Origin: Alphaproteobacteria bacterium
Lineage (GTDB): Bacteria > Myxococcota_A > UBA796 > GCA-2862545
NCBI GenBank assembly: GCA_020632955.1
Contig: JACKEO010000026.1
Location: 1-52,673 of the forward strand
DNA length: 52,673 nt
Direction: 5' to 3'
Notes under the pieces: generated by a model
Told to the model about the DNA's origin: nothing
The model's input: the letters and a program-made list of their open reading frames with translations, nothing else
The model's database searches: none
Translations under genes and position numbers: made by a program
Part shown: in pieces, positions 8,269-18,200 of the stretch
How the letters are laid out: each line of letters begins with the position of its first letter
Numbering within the stretch: the stretch's first letter is position 1

Positions 8269-8297
8269 GCCCCGACGGTCCTCGCGACCGTCGGGGC
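8269..8297. terminator. strong GC hairpin between convergent genes
   Basis: GCCCCGACGGTC and GACCGTCGGGGC form a perfect 12-bp stem around the loop CTCGC, in the 290-bp space between hsaF (plus) and the channel gene (minus). A smaller hairpin (CCCGAA-GACC-TTCGGG) is at 8241-8256. There is no clear T tract. A bidirectional terminator or transcript-end stabiliser is the likeliest role. The rest of 8046-8335 shows no gene. Confidence 0.5.
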
Positions 8298-8335
8298 ACG
8301 CTGCGGCGTCTCCCGCGACCTGAGCGGTCAACGCG

Positions 8336-9769
8336 CTAGCGCCCCAGGTGCGGCGCGGCGGCGCCGAGCACGACGAGCAGGTCGCCCGTGCGGATCACGC
8401 GGTCTCCCGGAGGGTTCACCACCTTCTCGGTGCCCGAGTGCAGCGAGATGAGCGTGGCCTCGTGGGCCGACTGCAGCTCCTCGCGCACGGCGTGGACGGG
8501 ACGCCCCGCCCAGCCGGCGGGCACGCGCACCGTGTGGAAGCTGTTGCCGTGGCTGTGGCTCAGGACCTCGTCGAGCACACGCGAGATGCCCGGGTTGCGT
8601 GCAGCGGTGCCGAGGATCATGCCTGCATACCAGTCGCCCACCACCACCTCCTCGATGTGGGCGTGCTCGAGGTGGGTGGCGGTGTCCTCGGAGGTGACCT
8701 CGGCGATCGTGTAGATGCGCGGCGCCATCTTCTCGATGGTGAGCGCCGCCAGCACGGTGCGCGCGTCGCGATCCTGATCGGACCGGTGGATCGTGTGGTC
8801 GGTGAGCAGGATCGCCTGCCGGGCCGCCGCGATCTGGGCACGCCGGAGCACGTCGGTGCGGGTCCAGTCGCCCTGCAGGTGGAAGAAGCGCTGGGGGTCG
8901 AGCACGTCCACCGGCAGGTCGGAGGGGCGCTCCCCCTCGGTGACGAGCACCACCGTGGAGGACGGGTCGCGGTGCGAGAAGAGCTCCCGCACCAGGGTGG
9001 GTCCCGAGCGGTTCCAGCCGCAGACCACCACGTGGTCGTAGACGTCCTCGAGATCGTGCTCCGTCATGCCGAGCTCCGTGGAGAGGCGGGCGGTCATCCA
9101 GGCCGACACGGTGCCGACGAAGACGCCGAAGAAGGACAGGCCGCCGAACATCAGGCCGAGGGTGACGAAGCGCCCCCCCACCGTGGTGGGCTCGCCACCG
9201 ATGGGCTCGCCCGACAGCAGCATGTAGACCGCGAACCACAGCGCGCGGTCGGTGGCGTGCAGGGCGCCGGGTTCCACGCTCGACAGCAGGAAGGTGGCCA
9301 CGAGCACGAGCGCCGTGGCCAGCGACCCGATGAGCGCGAGCTGGTGGGCCCCGTCGCGACCGCGCACGGCATGCCACCGCAGGCGGCGGTCGAGCAGCAC
9401 GCCCGCCCGCACCAGCCGCAGCACGCGCAGCAGCCGGAAGAGGCGCGCCGGCCGTGCGAAGGGCAGCACCGCGAGGATGTCGATCCACCACGTGGCGAAG
9501 AAGCGCAGCTTCCGCGGCGCCACCCAGAAGCGCAGCAGCAGCTCCACCGCGAAGAGCCCGGTGAGCAGCTCGCCCGCGAGCGCCACGCCGGGCAGTCGCG
9601 GATCGTCGAGCGGGAGCGTGAGCTCCACGGCCAGCAGCACCACCGACACGAGCACGGCCAGCACGACGAGGGCGTCGGTGGTGGGCCTCGCGAGCCCGTC
9701 CCGCACGCGCTCCCGGAGGGTGGCGGCCTGGTCGCCCGGCAGCCTCGGAGTGGTGACGCCTGCGCCCAT
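8336..9769 (-). CDS. voltage-sensor-type ion channel with RCK (TrkA-N/TrkA-C) domain, atypical pore
   Basis: A 477-residue inner-membrane channel with six membrane segments and a cytosolic regulator module. S1-S3 are hydrophobic, S4 carries spaced arginines (RLFRLLRVLRLVRAG), S5 and S6 flank a pore loop, then comes a Rossmann RCK domain (DHVVVCGWNRSGPTLVREL) and a TrkA-C-like end (GDRVIRTGDLLVVLG). In place of the K+ filter TVGYGD the pore loop reads LLSGEPIGGEPTT, so selectivity is uncertain; a ring of four Glu side chains is possible. The ATG at 9769 is chosen because GGGGAGGG lies just upstream; an in-frame ATG at 9799 is the alternative. Divergent from the DUF1338 gene. Confidence 0.85.
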   Translation of the reverse strand: MGAGVTTPRLPGDQAATLRERVRDGLARPTTDALVVLAVLVSVVLLAVELTLPLDDPRLPGVALAGELLTGLFAVELLLRFWVAPRKLRFFATWWIDILAVLPFARPARLFRLLRVLRLVRAGVLLDRRLRWHAVRGRDGAHQLALIGSLATALVLVATFLLSSVEPGALHATDRALWFAVYMLLSGEPIGGEPTTVGGRFVTLGLMFGGLSFFGVFVGTVSAWMTARLSTELGMTEHDLEDVYDHVVVCGWNRSGPTLVRELFSHRDPSSTVVLVTEGERPSDLPVDVLDPQRFFHLQGDWTRTDVLRRAQIAAARQAILLTDHTIHRSDQDRDARTVLAALTIEKMAPRIYTIAEVTSEDTATHLEHAHIEEVVVGDWYAGMILGTAARNPGISRVLDEVLSHSHGNSFHTVRVPAGWAGRPVHAVREELQSAHEATLISLHSGTEKVVNPPGDRVIRTGDLLVVLGAAAPHLGR

Positions 9770-9829
9770 GCCCTCCCCGTGGCGACCGCGCGCGCGCATG
9801 CATAGCGTACGGCCACCCCAGGAGGCTGC

Positions 9830-10630
9830 ATGCAGCGCGAAGAGGTCTTCGAGTCCCTCTGGCAGGACTTCACCCGGATCGCGCCCGCTGCCGCCACCAT
9901 CCGCGCCGCGCTGGTGGACGCCGGCGAGGTGGTGATCAACGACCACGTGGCCTTCCGCACCTTCGATCGGGGCCCCCTGCGCCTCGACGCCCTGGAGCCC
10001 CACCTGCTGGGCCTCGGGTACACGCGCCTCGCTCCCTACGCCTTCGAGGGCAAGAAGCTGCGCGCCTGGGGCTACGTGCACGCCGACCCGCTCGCGCCGA
10101 AGGTCTTCCTGTCGGAGCTGGAGGTCGACCGCTGCTCACCGGGTCTGCAGGCCCTGGTGGACGAGCTGGTGGCCCAGGTCCCCGCCGATGCGGCCGACGA
10201 CGTGGCCGTGCTCTGGTCGGGCCGGCCCTGGGCGCCGGTGGACCACGCCACCTGGGCGCAGGCCGCCGAGGAATCCGAGTACGCCGCCTGGCTCGCCGCG
10301 CTCGGCTACCACGCCAACCACTTCACCGTGTCGGTGAACCACCTCTCGCCCGCGCTGCACGGCATCGAGGCCGTGCTCGCCTTCGTCGAGCGCCTGGGCT
10401 TCGCGATCAACGAGAGCGGCGGTCGCGTGAAGGGCACGCCCGAGGTGCTGCTGGAGCAGGGCTCCACGCTGGCCGATCGCGTGCCGGTGGAGCTGGCCGA
10501 CGGCGAGCGCCTGCTGCCCACCTGCTACTACGAGTTCGCGCTGCGCCATCCGCAGGCCGACGGCACGCTCTACCCGGGCTTCGTCGCCGCCAGCGCCGAC
10601 CGCATCTTCGAGAGCACCCACGCCGGCTAG
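9830..10630 (+). CDS. DUF1338 protein, 2-oxoadipate dioxygenase/decarboxylase-like (HglS family)
   Basis: A 266-residue protein of the DUF1338 family, which has a vicinal-oxygen-chelate-like fold. The characterised member HglS is an Fe(II)-dependent enzyme turning 2-oxoadipate into D-2-hydroxyglutarate in lysine breakdown. Candidate metal ligands are the His in INDHVAFRTF, a His in YHANHFTVSVNHL and the Glu in CYYEFALRH. It is clearly shorter than HglS (about 460 residues) and belongs to the compact branch, whose substrate I do not know. GGAGG at 9821-9825 precedes the ATG. Its TAG overlaps the stop of the convergent gene: the palindrome CTAG at 10627-10630 ends both. Confidence 0.75.
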   Translation: MQREEVFESLWQDFTRIAPAAATIRAALVDAGEVVINDHVAFRTFDRGPLRLDALEPHLLGLGYTRLAPYAFEGKKLRAWGYVHADPLAPKVFLSELEVDRCSPGLQALVDELVAQVPADAADDVAVLWSGRPWAPVDHATWAQAAEESEYAAWLAALGYHANHFTVSVNHLSPALHGIEAVLAFVERLGFAINESGGRVKGTPEVLLEQGSTLADRVPVELADGERLLPTCYYEFALRHPQADGTLYPGFVAASADRIFESTHAG

Positions 10631-12096
10631 CCGGGATCCTCCCCGGCCCGGCGTCGGTAGAGCCGGAAGCCGTGCGCCTCCAGGTCCAGGTCGTAGCCGG
10701 TGCGCAGGAAGCGCTTGAAGGCCGGGAAGGTGTCGATGCGACGCCAGGTGCCGCTGGGCCAGGCCGCGTCGAAGAGCACGATCACGTCGGGCGGCTCGGC
10801 CTCGAGGGCCGCCGCGAAGGCCTCGCGCAGGCCCACGATGGTCGGGTCGTCGAGGTCGTGGAAGAAGAAGCAGTCGTAGACCCAGGGCAGGGCCTGCGCG
10901 TGCCGGGCCTGGAACAGCCCCTGCACGCCGCCCTGGGCCAGGTCCATCACCACCACGCGCTCGTCGGGCCGGAGCAGCTGCTCCAGCGCATCGGCGGCGG
11001 CGAGCTGCTCCCGGTCGATGCCGTCGTCGGCCACGACGCCCCAGCTGGTCAGGGCGAGGCAGAGCACCGCCCCGGCGGCGGTCAGCGGACCCACGGTGCG
11101 CCAGGGCACCCCCTCCCAGGCGCGCTCCGCCGCGAGCAGGCCCGCCGGGATGCAGAAGAAGGCCCAGGGCTCGAGGTGGTAGGTGTAGCCCTTGGTCTGC
11201 AGGACGAAGTGCAGGGCCCCGGCGACGAGGCCCACGCCGATCACCGCGGTGCGCGCGCGATCCTCACGCCACCCCACCCCCAGGTGCAGCAGCCCGAGCG
11301 GCAGCAGCGCGAAGGCGGGCGTCTCGCGCAGGCGCAGCAGCAGGGAGCCCAGGTCGAGCGCGCCCACGCGGCGGTACAGCGGCATGTAGGTGGTCCAGAA
11401 GGCCACCCCCTCCGAGAGCACCCCCCGCTGCGCCACCCAGGCGAGCACGCCCAGCCCCACGAGGAGCGCACCGCCGAGCAGTGCCGCCAGCGCAGGCCCC
11501 CGCGGGCGCTCGCGACCGCCGAAGGCACCGATCACGCAGGCGAGACCGAGCAGGAAGAAGACCGCCGTGGGCTTGGTGGCCACGCACCAGCCCAGCGCGA
11601 GCCCCGCGCCCCCCAGGCGCAGCCACGTCCGCCGACCGTCCGCCAGCCAGCCGGCCACGGCCGCCGCGGCGACCAGCGCGAGCACGCCCACGAAGAAGTC
11701 GCGCTGCCCCACGGCGAGGGCCCCGCGCGCCAGGTGCACCAGCGCCACCAGCACCCCCGCCAGCGCGCCCGCCGCCGTGCCCCGCGGACGGAGCAACGCG
11801 GCCGCCGCCGCCCCGCCCACCGCCATGCCCAGCACGTCCAGCAGTCGCCAGGCGAGCGCGCTGCCGCCGAAGAGGCGGTGCCAGGTGCCATGGAGCAGCC
11901 ACGTGGCGGGCAGGTTCACGTCCACGAGGTCGACCCACGGACGATCGCCCTCGGCGATGCGCCAGCCCAGGTAGTGCATGAGCGCCGCGTCGTGGACCAC
12001 CGGCCATCCGAGCGAGCGCGCGACGCCCGCCAGCACCACCAGCGCGCCCACGGCGGCGAGGGCGAGCAGCAGGGCGCGCACCTGGGTCCGACTCAC
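10627..12096 (-). CDS. polytopic membrane protein, GT-C glycosyltransferase-like
   Basis: A 489-residue protein with about ten hydrophobic segments, then a soluble C-terminal domain (from about residue 370: DERVVVMDLAQGG, then PDVIVLFDAAW). The first outside loop has acidic residues in the pattern of GT-C (ArnT/PMT-like) enzymes: DAALMHYLGWRIAEG then PWVDLVDVNLPATW. Such enzymes move sugars from lipid-linked donors on the periplasmic side. The GTG start overlaps the symporter stop (GTGA), so the two are co-translated. Donor and acceptor are unknown and the GT-C assignment is moderate. Confidence 0.65.
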   Translation of the reverse strand: MSRTQVRALLLALAAVGALVVLAGVARSLGWPVVHDAALMHYLGWRIAEGDRPWVDLVDVNLPATWLLHGTWHRLFGGSALAWRLLDVLGMAVGGAAAAALLRPRGTAAGALAGVLVALVHLARGALAVGQRDFFVGVLALVAAAAVAGWLADGRRTWLRLGGAGLALGWCVATKPTAVFFLLGLACVIGAFGGRERPRGPALAALLGGALLVGLGVLAWVAQRGVLSEGVAFWTTYMPLYRRVGALDLGSLLLRLRETPAFALLPLGLLHLGVGWREDRARTAVIGVGLVAGALHFVLQTKGYTYHLEPWAFFCIPAGLLAAERAWEGVPWRTVGPLTAAGAVLCLALTSWGVVADDGIDREQLAAADALEQLLRPDERVVVMDLAQGGVQGLFQARHAQALPWVYDCFFFHDLDDPTIVGLREAFAAALEAEPPDVIVLFDAAWPSGTWRRIDTFPAFKRFLRTGYDLDLEAHGFRLYRRRAGEDPG

Positions 12097-13493
12097 GCCT
12101 GCCTCCCGTCCCGCAGGCCCACCACCAGGAAGGCCAGCGCCGAGCACCCCAGCCCCGCCAGGCCGATGGGCACGGGGGTCCCGGCGAGCGTGTCGTACCC
12201 GCCGGCGAGGTGCAGGGCCCACACCCCGGTGCCGGCACCCAGCGCGGCCAGGGCGGCGCGCTCGGACCGACCGGGCCACCAGAGGCCCCCGAGCAGCGGC
12301 ACCAGCAGCCCCACGAGGCTGGCCTCGTAGGCGGTCTGCAGGAGGTCCCAGGCCGACTGGCCGAGCGAGGCCAGCCCCAGCGCGGCCGCGGCCACGCCCC
12401 CCACGGCCCACCGGTAGCGGGCCACGTGCTCGGCGCCCCCACCCCGTCCCCAGAGGTTGTGGGCGATCACCGAGGCGGGCGCGAGGATGGCGCTGTCGAG
12501 CGTGGAGAGCACGGCGGAGATCACGGTCACCACGAGGACGACGGCCACGGCCGGGTGCAGCAGGTGGTGGGCCAGCGCCGGGAGGATGGCCTCGGTCACC
12601 GCCTCGGGGAGCAGCAGGTCCGCGGCGAGGCCGATGGCCAGCGGCACCGTGCCGATCGCCAGGTAGAGGCCCCCGGCCAGCAGGCAGGCCACCTGGGCCA
12701 CCCGCTCCGAGCGGGCCGCGAAGATGCGCTGCGTGAGGTCCTGGCCGGGCAGGTTGCCCAGGGCGCCGGCCGCGAGGAGCGACAGCCACGGCAGCACCTC
12801 CCCCGCCTCGGGGAGCACCCGCGCCTTGGCCGCCGGGGTCTCGGCCACGAGCCGCGTCCAGCCCGCCACGATCCCCCCGTCCCCGAGCTCCGCCAGGGTG
12901 ACCGCGCCCAGCACGAGCACGCCCACCACGACGAGCGCCATCTGCACCGCATCGGTCAGGGTCACCGCCCACATGCCGCCCACCAGCGTGTAGGCCACCC
13001 CGGCGACCGCCACGAGGGGCAGGGCCAGGCCGTGGGGCAGGCCGAGGTAGAGCTCCACCACCGTGGAGAGGGCGACGAGCTGGGCTGCGATCCAGCCGAG
13101 GTAGCCGGGCACCATCACCACCGCGGCCGCCACCTCGGCGCGCGTGCCGTAGGTGCGGGCGTAGAAGTCGGGCAGCGTGAGCAGCCGCATGCGCCAGAGC
13201 GGGCGGGCCAGCCAGAGCCCGGCGAGCACGAGACAGAGCCCGGCGCCGAAGGGATCGAGGGCCGCCGCGCGCAGGCCCTCGGCGCGGACCGCGTCGGTGG
13301 CGGCCAGCAGCGTGCCGGCGCCGAACCACGTGGCGAGCAGCGTGGGGGTGGCCAGGCCAAGGTCCAGGCGACGACCCGCCACGACGTAGCCCTCCACGTC
13401 GGCCGTCCGCTCGCGGACGAAGACGCCGAGCGCCAGCATCCCCACGAGGTACACCAGCAGCGCGAGCGCGACCGGCACCGCGAGCGCGTCCAC
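12093..13493 (-). CDS. sodium:solute symporter (SSS family)
   Basis: A 466-residue inner-membrane transporter with about 13 hydrophobic segments. Family signs include VEGYVVAGRRLDLG after the first helix, a GGMWAVTLTDAVQM segment, PGQDLTQRIFAARSE in the middle (the conserved Gln-Arg region) and SAVLSTLDSAILAPASV later. It imports an organic solute or ion using the Na+ gradient; the substrate cannot be read. I prefer the GTG at 13493 because GGGAGGG sits 4 bases upstream, although an in-frame GTG exists at 13511. Coupled to the GT-C-like gene downstream and divergent from the gene at 13562. Confidence 0.88.
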   Translation of the reverse strand: MDALAVPVALALLVYLVGMLALGVFVRERTADVEGYVVAGRRLDLGLATPTLLATWFGAGTLLAATDAVRAEGLRAAALDPFGAGLCLVLAGLWLARPLWRMRLLTLPDFYARTYGTRAEVAAAVVMVPGYLGWIAAQLVALSTVVELYLGLPHGLALPLVAVAGVAYTLVGGMWAVTLTDAVQMALVVVGVLVLGAVTLAELGDGGIVAGWTRLVAETPAAKARVLPEAGEVLPWLSLLAAGALGNLPGQDLTQRIFAARSERVAQVACLLAGGLYLAIGTVPLAIGLAADLLLPEAVTEAILPALAHHLLHPAVAVVLVVTVISAVLSTLDSAILAPASVIAHNLWGRGGGAEHVARYRWAVGGVAAAALGLASLGQSAWDLLQTAYEASLVGLLVPLLGGLWWPGRSERAALAALGAGTGVWALHLAGGYDTLAGTPVPIGLAGLGCSALAFLVVGLRDGRQA

Positions 13494-13561
13494 CGACCCT
13501 CCCGAGGGCACCGGCGGGCGCCTATCGCGAGCCCCCGCCGCCCCCCACCTCCCGGAGCCCC

Positions 13562-15199
13562 GTGGACGCCGTCGAGCCCTTCGCGCTGGTGACCCTGGGC
13601 CTGCACCTGGCCCTGCTCGGCTGCGCGCTGGTGCTGGGGGTCGGGCGCGCGCGCGGCGGCGCGGCAGGCACGCTCGCCGGCCTGGTCGTGGCCACGGGTC
13701 TCCTCCCGTGGGCGCCCTGGATCGGGGCGCGGCTGCCGGTGGACTGGCTCAACCCCCTGCGGGAGGGCTTCACCCTCACCCACCTCGAGGTGCTCACCGG
13801 TCACCAGGCCCAGCAGGGACTCCTCGCGTCCCACGGCTGGCTGGTCTGGCTGCCCGGCGCGGACGACCTGCGCACGCTCGTGGGCCTGGACCTCGTCGCC
13901 CAGCTCGGCGCGCTGGCGCTGCTCGCCCCCACCCTCGTCCGCCTGTCGGGCAGCCGCCTCGCCGCGGCGGTGCTGCTGCTCGCCCATGGCCTCGTGTCCC
14001 CCACCACCCAGCTCATGGCCACCAGCGAGACCTCGGCCCCGCTCGTCGCGCTGTACACCGCCCTGGGGGCGCTCGCGGTGGTGGCGCCCCCGGGCGAGTC
14101 CCGCGTGCTGCGTGCCGCCGTGGTGTTGCTCGCCGGCACCTGCGCCGCCCTCGCCCGCCACGAGTGGGCGCTGGTGACGGTCGCCGGCCTCGTCGCCGTC
14201 GCCGCGCCCGCGAGCCCACGGTGGACCGCGCTCGTGGACCGCCTCGCCACCCGTCCCCGGGTGCTGCTCGGTGCGGCCCTCGTCTTCGTGCTCGCCTGCG
14301 TGACCTGGGTGCCGGTGTGGCTGCCCATCCTGCCCGGCCGCCCCTGGCTCGCCTGGGCCCTGCTGGCCGCACAGCCCACCAACCTGGCCTGGCTCGCGAC
14401 GCCCGTGCTCCTGCTGCGCGACCTGCCCGCCGGCGTGGTGGCGCTGGCCCTGGTGGGCGCCGGCCTGTCGCTGCGCAGCCCGGGGCCCACCGGCGGCCTC
14501 GCGCTCCTCGTGCCCGGCCTCGTGGCGGCCTACCACGGCGCGGCGCACGGCATGTCGGTGCAGGACGCCCACCCGGCGAGCGGCGGCGAGCTGCTCCGGT
14601 ACGTGGCCCACCTGCTCCCGCTCGTGCTCCTCGGCGCGGCGGCCGGCTGGCGGCGGGTGGGCGGCGGCCCGGGCTGGGCGGTGCTGTGCCTGATCCCCAC
14701 CCTGCCCGGCGCCGTGGCCGTGGTGAACCCGGTCTTCCCTGAGGAGCTGGTGGGCACCTGGGGACGGGGCGTGCAGACCGACGCGGCGCGGGAGGTGCGG
14801 GCCCTGCAGGCGCGTCGCGACGTGGCGCCCGACTGCGCCGTGGTCACCTGGGGGCGCGCGTGGACCGGACCGGCGGACGAGCGCTGGGCCTGGGCCGCCC
14901 TCCTGCCGGGCCCTCGCACCACGACCTGGCCCGGACCTGCGGACGCGGACACCGACACCGTGCTCGCAGCGCTGCACGTCGACACCCCCTGCGTCGTCGC
15001 CTGGCAGGGACCCGATCTGGCGGCCGCCGACGTCCCGGCCCTGCCGCGCCTCGTCCAGTGGCCCGCGATCGCGCTGCAGACGCGGGCCCACGTCCCCTTC
15101 GTCCACCCCGAGCACGGCCTGCGCGCCGAGGGCTGGGTGGAGACCGGGTGGCGCGCGGTGCCGGGCCATCCGCCGGGCCCCCTCCCGCCGCCGCGCTGA
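13562..15199 (+). CDS. polytopic membrane protein of unknown function
   Basis: A 545-residue protein with roughly 10-12 hydrophobic segments through residue about 400, then a soluble region of about 140 residues ending in a Pro-rich tail. I do not recognise a specific family. The layout (membrane domain, then a C-terminal periplasmic domain) and a segment such as TSETSAPLVALYTALGAL resemble GT-C glycosyltransferases, but no clear catalytic Asp pair is visible in the first loop. It starts at GTG 13562 after GGAG at 13555-13558. It is followed after 94 bases by the giant lipoprotein on the same strand, so a joint role such as surface modification is possible but unproven. Confidence 0.6.
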   Translation: MDAVEPFALVTLGLHLALLGCALVLGVGRARGGAAGTLAGLVVATGLLPWAPWIGARLPVDWLNPLREGFTLTHLEVLTGHQAQQGLLASHGWLVWLPGADDLRTLVGLDLVAQLGALALLAPTLVRLSGSRLAAAVLLLAHGLVSPTTQLMATSETSAPLVALYTALGALAVVAPPGESRVLRAAVVLLAGTCAALARHEWALVTVAGLVAVAAPASPRWTALVDRLATRPRVLLGAALVFVLACVTWVPVWLPILPGRPWLAWALLAAQPTNLAWLATPVLLLRDLPAGVVALALVGAGLSLRSPGPTGGLALLVPGLVAAYHGAAHGMSVQDAHPASGGELLRYVAHLLPLVLLGAAAGWRRVGGGPGWAVLCLIPTLPGAVAVVNPVFPEELVGTWGRGVQTDAAREVRALQARRDVAPDCAVVTWGRAWTGPADERWAWAALLPGPRTTTWPGPADADTDTVLAALHVDTPCVVAWQGPDLAAADVPALPRLVQWPAIALQTRAHVPFVHPEHGLRAEGWVETGWRAVPGHPPGPLPPPR

Positions 15200-15293
15200 T
15201 CCCGTCTGCGGGTGCTACCCTGTCGCTTCGCGCGCGACGGGGCGACGGGACGTGGACCGCGCAGAGGCGGTGCCCCCCGCACGGAGGTGGCTG

Positions 15294-18200
15294 GTGAGAG
15301 GACTGTGGCTCCTGGGCCTGCTGGCGGCGTGCACGCCGAGCGAGGGCCCCACCAAGGTGCCCGGGGACGACACCGACGGCGTGGCGGACTCCGACGACAC
15401 CGGCGACAGCGGCCCCGGCGACAGCGGACCGGGCGACTCGGGCTCCGACTCCGGCGACTCGGGTCCCGACACCGGAGACTCGGGCTCCGACACGGGCGAC
15501 TCCGGTGCCGGGGACTCCGGGGCCGGCGACTCCGGAGCCGGCGCCGCCCCCACGGCCACCATCGTCGATCCCCCGTCGGGCAGCACGCTGCCCGCGGCCC
15601 CCAGCACCCGCCTCAGCGGCACCGTGGCCGACGCCGACGACGCGGCCACCTCGCTGCGGGTCACCTGGAGCGTCGACACCGTGGTCGTCTGTCCCGAGAC
15701 CACCGCCTCGGCGGGCGGGAACACCACCTGCGACGTCGCGCTCACCGCGGGGGCGCACACCGTACGCCTCGACGTGGTCGATCCCTCCGCGCTGACGGGC
15801 GAGGCCACGATCCCGCTCACGGTGGCCCCCAACGCCCCGCCCACGGCCGTGGTGGTCACGCCGGCCAGCGGCGGCACCAGCGTCGACGCCGGCACGCCCG
15901 TCACCGTGCAGGTGCGCGCCACCGACGCCGAGGACGCCGCCGCCGACCTCGCGGTGTCGTGGTCCTCCTCCCTCGTGGGCGACGACCTCTCGGCCCTCTC
16001 CACCGTGCCGGACGGCGCCGATCTCGCGGGCGGCACCCTCGACCTGGCCAGCGGCACGCGCACCCTCACCGCCACCGTGCGCGATCGCCTGGGCGCCCAG
16101 GCCACCGCGGCGATCACCGTCACCGTGGGCCCCGGCAACCTCGCCCCCCGCTGCACCCTCGACAGCCCCAAGGACGACGCGGTCCTCCTCCTCGGCCAGG
16201 CGCTCGAGGTGGCGGGACGGGTCACGGATCTCGACGACGGGGCCAGCGCGCTGGCGGTGGAGATCCGCAGCGACAAGGACGGCCTGCTCGCCACGCCCAC
16301 CCCCAGCGTCGCGGGCTCCGTCACCGCCTCGGTCACGGGCCTGTCGACGGGCGTCCACCTCATCACGATGGGCGCGCGCGATCCTGACGACGCCACCTGC
16401 AGCGACACCGCCACGATCCGCGTGGGCAACCCGCCCACCCTCGTGGTCACCGCCCCCGGCGACGGCGACGTCGTCGACCTGGGCGACGCGGTCCCCGTGG
16501 CCGTCGCCGTCACCGATCCCGACGGCGACGTCACCACCGTGGCGGTGGAGGTGCGCAGCGACCGCGACGGCCTCGTGGCCAGCGGCGCGCCCGACGCGGG
16601 CGGCAGCCTCGCCCTGTCGCTCACGAGCCTGTCGCGCGGCACCCACGCGCTCACCCTGTCGGCCACCGACAGCGACGCCTTCACCACCTCCGTGCCCCGC
16701 GCCCTGCGGGTGAACGGTCCTCCCGGCCTCGCGACGATCGAGGTGAGCCCGGCCTACCCGAAGACCACGGACACCCTCGCGGTGCAACGCACCGTCGACG
16801 CCGTCGACGCCGACGGCGACCCGGTCACCCACACCACGTGGTGGACCCGCGATCCCGACGTCACCGTGCAGGGCGCATCCGTGGACGCCGCCCAGACCAC
16901 GAAGGGACAGACCTGGACCGCCCACGTGCGCGCGAACGACGGCCGGCTCGACGGCGCCGAGGCCGTCCAGGCGGTCACCGTCGCCAACACCCCGCCGGTG
17001 CTCACGAAGGTGTGGCTCGCGCCCGAGACGCCCCGCACGGGCGACGAGCTGCAGCTGGCCTGGACGGGCAGCGACGCCGACGACGACGCGCTGCTGCCGG
17101 GCAGCATCGTCTGGCGCGTGGACGGCACCGAGGTGGCCTTCGACACCACCCTGTTCGGACCGGTCACCCAGGGCACGAGCATCACGGTCACGCTGCAGCT
17201 CGACGACGGCGAGGCGCTCTCGGCGCCGCTGTCGGCCACGGTGAGCGTGGGCAACGCCGCGCCCGAGGTGGCCGGAGCCCACATCACGCCCCCGCAGCCC
17301 TCGGCCACCGACACGCTCACCTGCGTGGCCGACGACGTCTCCGACCCCGAGAACGACGCGGTGACGCTGTCCTACACGTGGGCGGTGGACGGCACGCCCA
17401 CCGGCGACACCACCGCCACCGTCGACGCGTCGGGCCTGCCGCGCAAGGCGTCCATCACCTGCGGGATCACCCCCTTCGACGGCACCACGGAGGGTCTCAC
17501 CACCTGGTCGGACCCCGTGTCGATCGACAACCGCCTGCCCGTGGTGCTCGACGCGCGCCTCGAGCCCGCGAACCCCACGGTGGGCGACACCGTGGCCGTC
17601 GTCGATGCCCGCGGCGACGACCCCGACGGCGACCCCGTCACGCTGGCCTACGCGTGGAAGGTGGGCGGCGTGCCCGCGGGCTCGGGCCCGTCCCTGGTGC
17701 TCGCGCCCTACGCCAAGGGCCAGCTCGTGCAGGTCTCGGTCACCGCGAGCGACGGCGCCGTCGGCCCGGCCACCTCGCTGGTCACCACCATCGCCAACAC
17801 GCCGCCCGTGGCCACCGAGGTGGTGCTCTCCCCCGACGCCGTGTCCGAGGGCGACACCGTCACCGCCACGCCCTCGGGCACCGACGCCGACGACGACCGC
17901 CTGGACTGGACCTACACGTGGACCGTGGGCCCGACGGTGTTGCAGGACGGCCCGCTGGCCACCCTCGCGGCCCCCGCCCGCGGCAGCGTGCTCCGGGTCA
18001 CCGTGTCGGCCTGGGACGGCGAGGCCGCGAGCGCCACGAAGCCGTGGGCGGAGATCACGGTGGGCAACGCCGTGCCCACCGTGGCCTCGGCCGAGGTGGG
18101 CCCGCCGGGGGCCACCGTGCTCGACGCGCTCACCTGCACGCCCGTGGGCTGGAGCGACGCCGACGGCGACCCCGAGGGCTACCGCTTCAGCTGGACCGTG

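Noticed and set aside
8348..9805. A 485-codon plus-strand frame opposite the channel gene
   Set aside because: The minus strand has six membrane segments and an RCK domain; the plus-strand product is His/Glu/Gly/Arg-rich with no domain.
13494..13511. Longer symporter start at GTG 13511
   Set aside because: The ribosome-site-like GGGAGGG lies between 13511 and the GTG at 13493, so the shorter start is better supported; the extra six residues carry no family signature.
15363..15546. Short tandem repeats that could suggest a CRISPR or microsatellite locus
   Set aside because: Units are 9-12 bp, contiguous without spacers, and in frame within the lipoprotein, where they encode the Asp/Ser/Gly linker.
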